Of a stretch of DNA of 12,453 nt, positions 6,503 through 12,453 are shown piece after piece. Position numbers and translations under genes: made by a program. Under the pieces are notes generated by a model. That model was not told the origin of the DNA, made no database searches, and saw only the letters and a program-made list of their open reading frames with translations. The stretch's first letter is position 1. Each line of letters opens with the position of its first letter. Source of the DNA: Andeanibacterium sp036384795 (GTDB taxonomy: Bacteria; Pseudomonadota; Alphaproteobacteria; Sphingomonadales; Sphingomonadaceae); contig DASVLP010000022.1 of NCBI GenBank assembly GCA_036384795.1, forward strand, positions 1 through 12,453. The letters are read 5' to 3'.

Positions 6503-7240
6503 TCAGGCGCACGTATCGCTCCCGTTGCGCGTGCCGACAAGCGCCGGGTATTCCGGGCTTCCCTTGGAATCATGCGCGAGATCACGGTCGTCACGGATCA
6601 GGTAAGCCGCTTGCCGGTGAATGATGCTGTCGTTGTGGAGAAAGAAATCTCCGAACAACCGGCTGTATTTATAGTACACGTCGACGAACATCACCGCGGT
6701 GTTGAAATCGGAAGCGGCGGTCACTTTGGTGGTTCCCTCGCCCAACCCGGTGATCGCCGTTCCTCTAAGCCCGTTGTTGTTGCTGTCGTTATAGCTGGGC
6801 GCTGCGTCGAGGTCGCCGCGGCACCGTTGCCAATGGATGTACTGCTTGCCGGTGACTTTGTCCTTCTCGAGGCTCGAGAGAACGATCTTGCCCCGCGTGC
6901 CGATATCGAGCCTGTCCCCCTGCTTGAGTGCGCCGCTCATGATCGAATCGATGTCGGTTTCGTAAACCGGCGGGGTCACCGCGCTGTTGTCGGTCTGGCC
7001 CAGACGCGAGGCGTTGTCGGCAAGGGAAAGCGCGATCTGGCTGACTTCCAGGTTCGTGGCGGCGAGGTTCATCAGCTCCAGCCCGTACATGCCCATGAAA
7101 AGCAGCGGGGGAAGGCAGATCGCGAGCTCGATCACCGCGACTCCCGAGACGTCGCGCAGCAGCTGCCGCGCGCGCTTGCGGGCCTTGATCCAACGCAGTG
7201 GCATCGGACGGCGGGGCTCTTCTGAGTTGGTCACGTGCAT
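6503..7240 (-). CDS. TadE-like pseudopilin (second of pair)
   Basis: A 245-residue protein of the TadE/TadG pilus assembly type. A basic N-terminus (RWIKARKRARQLLRD) leads into VSGVAVIELAICLPPLLFMG (31-50), a pilin-like hydrophobic helix. In Gly33 | Val-Ala-Val-Ile-Glu38 the Glu is at position +5 after the Gly, as in prepilin peptidase substrates. After the helix comes a periplasmic domain with Cys140 and Cys244. Known TadE and TadF proteins are minor pseudopilins of the Flp/Tad pilus. The chosen start at 7240 overlaps the end of the upstream TadE-like gene by 10 bases, suggesting translational coupling; no good ribosome binding site precedes it, and an in-frame ATG at 7204 is an alternative that also keeps the helix. 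It is the last gene of the three-gene operon, which starts at 9983. Confidence 0.83.
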   Translation of the reverse strand: MHVTNSEEPRRPMPLRWIKARKRARQLLRDVSGVAVIELAICLPPLLFMGMYGLELMNLAATNLEVSQIALSLADNASRLGQTDNSAVTPPVYETDIDSIMSGALKQGDRLDIGTRGKIVLSSLEKDKVTGKQYIHWQRCRGDLDAAPSYNDSNNNGLRGTAITGLGEGTTKVTAASDFNTAVMFVDVYYKYSRLFGDFFLHNDSIIHRQAAYLIRDDRDLAHDSKGSPEYPALVGTRNGSDTCA

Positions 7241-7869
7241 GTCTTTGCTGCGCCCGCGCTCTCGTTGTATCCTTCCTGACTGGCGAACGGCTGGTTTTTC
7301 CGCACCGCGGTCGCGCTGATGGTGCGGGTCGACACGCCTGGAGACAACGGCATCTTGAACAGCCGATCGTATGTCACCGTGACGGTGTACATCACGACAT
7401 CGTCGGCGCCGCCGTTGCCGCTTTTGCCGATGTCGGCATCCCATTGCCCATTGCCGTTCTCATCGGTGTAGGGTTCGCTGTTGTCGCACTCGCCGTCGCG
7501 GTCCTTGTCGGTCCATTTCTCCGGCCGCCCGATATCGGCGAAATCGTAATAGCTGACGCGGCTCGTCGTCACCGTCGCGCCAGGCGCAATCCGTCGCACT
7601 TGCTTGGCGACCATCGCATCGGCGGCGGTCGTGTCGCCGGTTTCGAGCGAGGCATTGCGCGCCGCGTCCTGGGTCGCACCGTCGAGGATCGATTTGGCAT
7701 ACGCCAATTGGCCTAAGTCGAGCGAACTCATCACCAGATATATCCACAACGGCGCGGTCAGCGCGAATTCCACCAGCACCGAGCCACTGCAATCCTTGCG
7801 CAGGGCGTGCGGCAGGTTGGCCACGCCGCGGACCAGTCCCCGGTGAGCGATTTGGGCTGGCAGGCTCAC
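7231..7869 (-). CDS. TadE-like pseudopilin with two calcium-binding-like loops
   Basis: A 212-residue TadE-family protein. CSGSVLVEFALTAPLWIYLV (27-46) is the pilin-like segment, with Gly29 before the expected cleavage and Glu34 at +5. The periplasmic part contains two acidic loops: residues 121-132, with Asp at 1, 3, 5 and 9, Gly at 6 and Glu at 12, a full EF-hand-type pattern; and residues 136-147, with Asp136, Asn138, Asn140, Gly141 and Asp144. These suggest calcium binding, though EF-hand helices are not obvious on either side. The start is a GTG at 7869 that overlaps the upstream stop in the classic 4-base GTGA arrangement, so translation is probably coupled to the TadG-like gene. The downstream TadE-like gene overlaps by 10 bases. 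Likely a minor pseudopilin of a Tad-type pilus. Confidence 0.85.
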   Translation of the reverse strand: MSLPAQIAHRGLVRGVANLPHALRKDCSGSVLVEFALTAPLWIYLVMSSLDLGQLAYAKSILDGATQDAARNASLETGDTTAADAMVAKQVRRIAPGATVTTSRVSYYDFADIGRPEKWTDKDRDGECDNSEPYTDENGNGQWDADIGKSGNGGADDVVMYTVTVTYDRLFKMPLSPGVSTRTISATAVRKNQPFASQEGYNESAGAAKTCT

Positions 7870-9983
7870 TGGGTGATCCTCAGTTCGCCGACCTGCTTGG
7901 CAATTTCCTGAAAATTATTGTAAAGTTCGGTGGAATTATCGGCCTTGAAGGCGCTGTCGGGCGAAGCGCAAGCCACCAGATCGTCCGACAGGGTGACGCC
8001 GGATCCGAACGCGATGACCCACAAGCGGATGCCGCGCGCCTTGATCGCCTCGCAAATCGCCAGATAGCGTTCGCGGTGCCGGTCGTACTGGTCCGTCGCA
8101 CCGTCGCCGGTGATCCGGCGGTCCAGCTCTTCGATGCCGTAAGCCGAATTCACCGTGAGGGACGGTTCCAGCTCGCCGTCGGTCATCAAGATCAGGTGCC
8201 GCGAAACCGAACCGCCGTTGTCCGGCGTCTCGTTGACATTGTCGGCGAAGATGCCGGTGGGCGAGCTCAGTCGAGCGCCCCACAGCAAGCCGATGTCGTG
8301 ATAGGTGGAACCCACCGGCGACATCGAGTTGACGTAGTTGTTGAAGGCGTCCTGATCCATCTCGGCGAACGTTTGAGCCTGGTGGGGACAGTAAGTGTAG
8401 CTGCCCGCGTCGTTGCTATCTCCGCTCACGGAAGGCTGGTAGCTCGGGCGCCCGTACGTTGCGTCCGGCCACAGCGGACGCCATTTGGTGGCATCGTCCG
8501 TCGGCGCCTCGTCGATGTCGAGATCGTGCGTGTACGGCGAGATTCCTTCCTCAAGCGATTCGAACGAGAAGCTTGCCTCGGGCAACGTGTCGCGTTCCAT
8601 GATGCAGCCGTTCCAGACGTCGGACGTCACATTGGCGGTCACGGTGGTTCCACCAGAGCACGTCTTTCGCCCGCGCCAGTCGGTGGTGCAGGTCTGATTG
8701 ATAACCGTCGTTGTCAGAAGCAGGGGTACCGAATTACCGGCTTTGTAACCACTCGTGTCCAACGTCCGTGGCTTATATAGCCAATCAGAGAACGTGGCGC
8801 CCGCCGTGGTTACTTCGACCGGATCATTGTCCTGGTAAACCTTGCTGCTCTTCGATCTCGTGTCCGTTCGGATTTGAATGTAATAGTATTTGTTTTTGCC
8901 GGAGCCGCTTGAGGCGCATTGATATTCGTTCAAGCTGAACGGTTGCGTCGTGCCGGTCGCGTCGACCATCCGCACTTTGTCCGGGTCGAAGGATCGCGAG
9001 GTCGTGTTGTAAGTAATCGAGCCCGCCGCAACCCAATCATCGTCGTTGTTCGGATTGCCCGAAGCAGGCTTGGCGCTATTGCAACTGCTGCTCGAGCTAT
9101 AATGGGTCGTATCGCCGGTATAACTCTTCCAGCTTCCGGTGGTCGTCTTGGTCCACGTCGGATCATCCGTATCTTTGGTATATTGGCCGCCGACAGGGGT
9201 CCAGTTTACTGGTTCGCGCGTGTCATAGCTTGCCGAGTCCGCGATGTAGCTCGGATCGAGATTCATCAGCACGCTGCCGACGTTGACTGAGGAACTGTAG
9301 GGTACGAAACCGTATCGAACGCGAGAGTTGCTCCCGCCCATCGATGTTTCGACAGTCGTGTAGAACGCCTTCATCGCCTGCTGCAGCGCGTACATCCGGC
9401 TTTTCGTTGCGTCGTAAGTGGTGTAGCCGTCTGGCGTCCAGGCCATCGATCCGGTGTTGTCCAGAACGAACATCACGTCGCTGTTGCCGACCCCCATCGA
9501 TGCCGTGCAGGTCACCGAGAGGTTCGTTTGCTTGTAGCCGAACAAGTTCATCACGACCGTCGGCAGGGTGGCGGTGGCGGTGCCGTTGATCGTGCTGCCG
9601 TTGTCCGAACTCTCCGAAACGAAGTTCGCCGCCGACGCGCCCTCTGTATCCTTGTCGAAATTGGTGTTGAAGAAAGACACCGCCTGGTTCCGCGCCGCGG
9701 CATTATCGACCGGCGGGTTGTTGACGGTGTCGATCCAAGGCTTCGAGGTATCCGCCGCCTTACGGGCTGCCAGCGCGGCGGCGTCGCATGCATTCTGCAG
9801 GCGATTCTTGACCATGTAGGCGCGGCTGATGTCGATGCCGCCGCCGATCATCCCCGCCAGGATGAAGATCGCGGCCGCCGTCATCGGCAGGATGTTGCCC
9901 TTGCTCGAACGCGCGAGCGCGGCAAGAATGGCGAGCGGTTTCTTCAAACCGGAAAACATGCGTATAGCCCCCCGTCGGCTCAT
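7866..9983 (-). CDS. TadG-like protein: membrane-anchored von Willebrand factor A domain protein
   Basis: A 705-residue protein. A short basic N-terminus and one hydrophobic helix (about 31-52, ILPMTAAAIFILAGMIGGGI) anchor it, followed by DISRAYMVKNRLQNACDAAALAA, the usual start of TadG proteins. The vWA domain begins at DVMFVLDNTGSM (169-180), with metal-site residues in DNTGSM, continues with YGFVPYSSSVN (224-234), and resumes with STYHDIGLLWGARL (559-572), LILMTDGE (597-604) and LWVIAFGSG (654-662). A Ser/Thr/Asn-rich insert of about 300 residues (250-540) separates the halves. The protein ends with a helix matching YNNFQEIAKQVGEL. Known TadG proteins take part in Flp/Tad pilus assembly at the cell envelope. 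The start at 9983 is backed by TGAGG about 8 bases upstream; an internal Met at 9959 is possible. First gene of the operon; its stop overlaps the next start by 4 bases. Confidence 0.88.
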   Translation of the reverse strand: MSRRGAIRMFSGLKKPLAILAALARSSKGNILPMTAAAIFILAGMIGGGIDISRAYMVKNRLQNACDAAALAARKAADTSKPWIDTVNNPPVDNAAARNQAVSFFNTNFDKDTEGASAANFVSESSDNGSTINGTATATLPTVVMNLFGYKQTNLSVTCTASMGVGNSDVMFVLDNTGSMAWTPDGYTTYDATKSRMYALQQAMKAFYTTVETSMGGSNSRVRYGFVPYSSSVNVGSVLMNLDPSYIADSASYDTREPVNWTPVGGQYTKDTDDPTWTKTTTGSWKSYTGDTTHYSSSSSCNSAKPASGNPNNDDDWVAAGSITYNTTSRSFDPDKVRMVDATGTTQPFSLNEYQCASSGSGKNKYYYIQIRTDTRSKSSKVYQDNDPVEVTTAGATFSDWLYKPRTLDTSGYKAGNSVPLLLTTTVINQTCTTDWRGRKTCSGGTTVTANVTSDVWNGCIMERDTLPEASFSFESLEEGISPYTHDLDIDEAPTDDATKWRPLWPDATYGRPSYQPSVSGDSNDAGSYTYCPHQAQTFAEMDQDAFNNYVNSMSPVGSTYHDIGLLWGARLSSPTGIFADNVNETPDNGGSVSRHLILMTDGELEPSLTVNSAYGIEELDRRITGDGATDQYDRHRERYLAICEAIKARGIRLWVIAFGSGVTLSDDLVACASPDSAFKADNSTELYNNFQEIAKQVGELRITQ

Positions 9984-10046
9984 ATGGGACGCCTCATCTC
10001 ACCATGCCCAATGGGCGAGAAAACCTAACGTCCTTGGTATTTCTGT

Positions 10047-10063
10047 GGTAAAATTACGGTTAA
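10047..10063 (-). promoter_or_regulatory. CtrA-box-like site upstream of the TadG-like gene
   Basis: On the minus strand the sequence reads TTAA, seven bases, then TTTACC, against the alphaproteobacterial CtrA consensus TTAA-N7-TTAAC; there is one mismatch, in the second half. It lies 64-80 bases upstream of the TadG-like start, where a master regulator of pilus genes would be expected. CtrA control of Flp pilus genes is established in Caulobacter; here it is inferred. No convincing -10 element was found downstream. The rest of the 275-base gap (9984-10258) shows no gene. Confidence 0.4.
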
Positions 10064-10185
10064 TCGACGCTGCCCTGGGCCAACGCCGGCGCGAACGGCG
10101 GCGTGCGGAAACGGCGATCAAGCCGGCGGTTTGGGCCGAAAACGCCGCATCGCCCGGCCTTGCGGGACCGGGAAAAGCCGGCCGG

Positions 10186-10207
10186 CCGCGATTTGCCGGG
10201 ATCGCGG
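10186..10207. repeat. Inverted repeat downstream of the hemerythrin gene
   Basis: CCGCGAT (10186-10192) and ATCGCGG (10201-10207) form a perfect 7-bp stem with an 8-base loop. Read on the minus strand it lies about 50 bases after the hemerythrin stop and is followed, after the palindrome GCCGGCCGGC, by CTTTTCC. It may be an imperfect terminator for that gene. The surrounding 10070-10210 stretch is very GC rich with several short GCCGG-type palindromes and no supported gene. Confidence 0.3.
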
Positions 10208-10258
10208 GAAATCCCTCAACCCAACCGTTTCGATCGATTAACGCTGGCGGGTGGCGGC

Positions 10259-10792
10259 TCAGTCCAGCTCGCGCACGTCGCCGCCGTGCTCGCGGATGTA
10301 GACGCGGGCGTCCTTGTCTTCGGCGCGGATGCCGTCGAGGTGGCGGTAGGTGAAGGTCAGGAACTGAACGCACAGCCGATGGCGTTCTTCCAGCGAGGCG
10401 TTGCGGCGGAAGTCGGCGAGCGCCTGGCGCTCTTCCTCGGCCATGTGCTTGCTGTTCTCGAGATTGGCCTTGTCCACCGCCGCGAACCACTCGGGCGAGC
10501 CCACCGGATGCCGTTCCGCCGCTTCGGCCGCGTCGCGGATCTTGTTGTGGTCGTCGATCGCGTCCTCGGTTTCGGCTTCGGGGCTGTCGGCGTCATTGGC
10601 GCCGCGCCCGATCGCCAGCAGCCGGGGATAGAAATGCTCCTCCTCGGCCGCGGCGTGGACTTCGAGCAGGATGCGCAGGCGCCGCCAGACCGCCGCGAGC
10701 GCCTCGGTATCGCTCGGGTCGATCTGCTCGATCACGGCGAACAATGCGCGCTGTTCGTCGTGGTCGTGGAGAATCGCGTCGGTGATGTCCAT
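10259..10792 (-). CDS. Hemerythrin HHE cation-binding domain protein
   Basis: A 177-residue cytoplasmic protein without signal peptide. It shows the four-helix HHE pattern: His9/His11 in the first helix (ILHDHDEQR), His46-x3-Glu50 in the second (EVHAAAEEEHFYPRL), His82 in the third (DDHNKIRDA) and His116-x3-Glu120 in the fourth (SKHMAEEER). These residues would bind a di-iron centre. Bacterial members bind oxygen or NO, store or sense iron, or protect against stress; which applies here cannot be told from sequence. The C-terminal 40 residues extend past the core domain. The start at 10792 is supported by GAGAAGGA 7 bases upstream. It is divergent from the LysR gene with a 107-base gap, the classic layout for a LysR regulator and its target. 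Confidence 0.92.
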   Translation of the reverse strand: MDITDAILHDHDEQRALFAVIEQIDPSDTEALAAVWRRLRILLEVHAAAEEEHFYPRLLAIGRGANDADSPEAETEDAIDDHNKIRDAAEAAERHPVGSPEWFAAVDKANLENSKHMAEEERQALADFRRNASLEERHRLCVQFLTFTYRHLDGIRAEDKDARVYIREHGGDVRELD

Positions 10793-10823
10793 TCTCGGGT
10801 CCTTCTCGGCAACTGGCGGTGAG

Positions 10824-10842
10824 CCAACGAGGGGGCAGTTGG
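10824..10842. promoter_or_regulatory. Inverted repeat in the hemerythrin-LysR gap, possible operator
   Basis: CCAAC (10824-10828) and GTTGG (10838-10842) form a perfect inverted repeat over 19 bases. A second, overlapping pair, CAACTG (10810-10815) and CAGTTG (10836-10841), shares the right arm. Size and place, between divergent genes, fit a LysR-type binding site, but the classic T-N11-A core is not clear. Inferred only. Confidence 0.35.
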
Positions 10843-10899
10843 AAGGTTTCCGCGACGCAGGTTGCGGCCGGTCGGCGCCGCGACTAAAGCCTGCCGGCC

Positions 10900-11691
10900 A
10901 TGAAGCGCACCCACTTGCCCCTCAACGCCCTGCGCGTGTTCGACGCCGCCGCGCGGCATTTGTCGTTCACCCGCGCCGCGGACGAGCTTGCCGTCACCCC
11001 CGCGGCGGTCGGCCAGCAGATCCGCGCGCTCGAGGACGTGCTCGGCGTGGTGCTGTTCCGCCGCACCAGCAAGGGCCTGGAACTGACCGACGAAGCGGTC
11101 GCGGGGCTGGAGCCGCTGCGCGAGGGATTCCTGCGCTTCGAGGAAGCGGTCCAGGCGATGCAGGCGGGCCAGTCGAGCCATTCCTACGCGATCGCCGCGC
11201 CGCACGAGTTCTGGGCCACCTGGCTTGCGCCGCGGCTCGCCGCGTTCCGCAAGGCGCACCCCGAGATCAAATACCAGTTCGTCGCCGGCGAGGAAGTCGA
11301 TTTCACCGAAGCGAATCTCGATCTCGCGGTGCGGCTGGCGGAAGGGCCGGGCGACCTCGAGGGGCTCGAACTTGCCCCGCCGATGCGGGTGGTGGTCGCC
11401 GCCGACGGCGCGCCCGACGAATGGATCGAATGGCCCGGCTGGCCGGTGCCCGACGGGGAAGAGGCGGCGCTGCAGACCGGCAATGCCGCGCAGGCGCTGG
11501 CGAGCGCGCTGGCAGGCCTGGGCAAGGCGATGCTGCCGCTGCTGCTGGTCCAGGACGCGCTCGCCGACGGCCGGCTCAAGGCGGTCGCCGGACCCGACGA
11601 GGGCCGCCGCGCCTACTGGCTGGTCGCCCCGCGCCCGCAATGGCGGCAGAAGAAGGTGCGGGCGCTGGTCGAGTTCCTGACGGCGGCCTGA
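10900..11691 (+). CDS. Short LysR-family (GcvA-like) transcriptional regulator
   Basis: A 263-residue regulator. Residues 5-65 are a typical LysR winged helix-turn-helix of the GcvA type: LPLNALRVFDAAARHLSFTR, then AADELAVTPAAVGQQIRALE and a wing with VLFRRTSKGLELTDE. A linker helix (68-90) leads to the effector domain, with the first strand at SYAIAAPHEFWATWLAPRL (95-113) and DLAVRLAEGPGDL (141-153). The usual LysR length is about 290-310; here the second effector subdomain (about 165-200) is shortened by roughly 35-40 residues, while the C-terminus (LLLVQDALADGRLKAV and on) is intact. The frame is open throughout, so this looks like a natural short form rather than a frameshift. No ribosome binding site precedes the ATG at 10900, and TAAAGC (10885-10890) is close enough to be a -10 of a leaderless transcript (inference). 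Probable target: the divergent hemerythrin gene. Confidence 0.88.
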   Translation: MKRTHLPLNALRVFDAAARHLSFTRAADELAVTPAAVGQQIRALEDVLGVVLFRRTSKGLELTDEAVAGLEPLREGFLRFEEAVQAMQAGQSSHSYAIAAPHEFWATWLAPRLAAFRKAHPEIKYQFVAGEEVDFTEANLDLAVRLAEGPGDLEGLELAPPMRVVVAADGAPDEWIEWPGWPVPDGEEAALQTGNAAQALASALAGLGKAMLPLLLVQDALADGRLKAVAGPDEGRRAYWLVAPRPQWRQKKVRALVEFLTAA

Positions 11692-11778
11692 CGCTCTTTT
11701 CCAAGCGGCCGAATTAATCGCCCGTTCACGCCGCAAGGCGAAGAGCCGGGCTTCGGGAACAATCGGGAGGGGCATGCG

Positions 11779-12453
11779 ATGCGCAAGATGTTGGCCGCGG
11801 TCGGGACGGCGCTGATATTGCTTGCGCCGCTTTCCGCGCTTGCCCAGGATATCGATCCCGGCGGCGGGGACGACGATCTGGGCACCCACATCAAGCCGTC
11901 GGGCCCGCGTCCGCCGCAGCCGATCGAGCGCAAGAAGTACGACGAGGCGGTCGCCAAGCTGTTCAAGATGGGCGATACCAACGGCGACGGCACGATCACG
12001 CTGGCCGAGCTCAACGCGGTGATCGAGGCGCGCAAGACCACCGCGATCGGCGCCCGCTTCGCCCAGATCGACACCAACCGCGACAAATCGATCAGTTTCG
12101 ACGAATTCGTCCAGTGGCAGCGCTCGCTCGGCTCGGCCGTGTTGTCCGACGCCGCGACCGGCGAGGGCATGGCGATCGTGCCGGAGGACATCCGCCTCGA
12201 GCCCGGCCGCAGCGACAACGACCAGCTCATCGCGCGGCTGATCGAGCCGCTGAACGCGACCATGCTGGTCGCCGCGAATACCAATTACGACGCCGGGGTG
12301 TCGCTCGCCGAGCTCATCGCTTACGAAGGCAAGCGTTTCGCCGCCGCCGACACCAACCACGACGGCTGGCTGACCCAGGACGAGATCGGCATCTACCTGC
12401 CGGAAATCCACCGCGGCGCGGGGGCCGGCGGCCCCGGAGGACGCGGCGGCTTC
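11779..12453 (+). CDS. Secreted EF-hand calcium-binding protein (3' end beyond window)
   Basis: The reading frame is open to the right edge, giving 225 residues without a stop, so the gene is cut. The signal peptide (about 1-22) ends SALAQ. Four EF-hand loops are visible: 66-77 (DTNGDGTITLAE), 98-109 (DTNRDKSISFDE), 167-178 (NTNYDAGVSLAE) and 191-202 (DTNHDGWLTQDE). Loops 1 and 4 have all consensus residues; loop 2 has Lys instead of Gly at position 6, and loop 3 starts with Asn and has Ala at 6, so both may bind weakly. An acidic and Pro-rich linker (24-50) precedes the first pair, and a Gly-rich tail begins at 213. Role: periplasmic or secreted calcium binding, partner unknown. GGGAGG (11765-11770) sits 8 bases before the ATG at 11779; the ATG at 11774 is in another frame. 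The 87-base gap to the LysR gene shows no clear promoter or terminator. Confidence 0.9.
   Translation, partial: MRKMLAAVGTALILLAPLSALAQDIDPGGGDDDLGTHIKPSGPRPPQPIERKKYDEAVAKLFKMGDTNGDGTITLAELNAVIEARKTTAIGARFAQIDTNRDKSISFDEFVQWQRSLGSAVLSDAATGEGMAIVPEDIRLEPGRSDNDQLIARLIEPLNATMLVAANTNYDAGVSLAELIAYEGKRFAAADTNHDGWLTQDEIGIYLPEIHRGAGAGGPGGRGGF

Noticed and set aside
6572..7225. Plus-strand open frame antisense to the second TadE-like gene
   Set aside because: Val/Ala/Arg-rich with no domain; the minus-strand TadE frame has the pilin-like motif and operon context.
10070..10250. GC-rich palindromic stretch considered as a small RNA or small gene
   Set aside because: Short GCCGG-type palindromes are expected at this GC content; no promoter-terminator pair or supported start codon was found.
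10732..12411. 559-codon antisense open frame over the LysR and EF-hand genes
   Set aside because: Both genes beneath it on the plus strand have strong family motifs; this frame spans two unrelated genes and is a GC artefact.
1..12453. Search for tRNA, rRNA, CRISPR arrays, insertion sequences and attachment sites
   Set aside because: No regularly spaced repeats, transposase or integrase motifs, or tRNA-like sequences were recognised by eye.

Overview
The window looks like chromosomal DNA of a high-GC alphaproteobacterium, most likely a sphingomonad (Sphingomonas/Novosphingobium/Sphingopyxis type). This rests on family content: a PQQ quinoprotein beside DUF6152 and DUF6644-like proteins, a CshA-like/DUF11 secreted protein beside a DUF4402 protein, a TadG-TadE-TadE trio, and a GcvA-type LysR regulator. 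The taxon is inferred from gene families, not from a marker gene. No rRNA, tRNA, CRISPR array, transposase or integrase was found.

Layout: (1) 1-3754 is a periplasmic oxidation module. A small membrane protein (DUF6644-like, minus strand, cut by the window edge) is divergent from a plus-strand operon of a signal-peptide-bearing PQQ-dependent dehydrogenase, an unrecognised secreted 279-residue protein and a DUF6152 protein, closed by a clear rho-independent terminator. The divergent intergenic region holds a perfect TTGTC-TAG-GACAA palindrome overlapping plausible promoters in both directions, and a strong GC hairpin.

(2) 3771-9983 is a surface/pilus region. It holds a 630-residue CshA-like secreted protein (minus), a DUF4402 protein (plus), and a tightly overlapping minus-strand operon running from a TadG-like von Willebrand factor A protein through two TadE-like pseudopilins. 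No Tad motor, secretin or prepilin peptidase gene is present here. The upstream region of tadG holds a near-consensus CtrA box.

(3) 10259-12453 holds a hemerythrin HHE protein (minus) divergent from an unusually short LysR regulator (plus). These are followed by a secreted EF-hand protein with four loops that runs off the right edge.

Working idea: the left module oxidises an unknown alcohol or sugar-like substrate in the periplasm, with the unknown proteins as accessory or electron-transfer partners. The middle block builds exported surface structures, possibly calcium-dependent. The right block may sense oxygen, NO or metal ions. All genes in the window except the two edge genes appear intact. 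Long open frames antisense to the real genes are common here because of the high GC content and were discarded.
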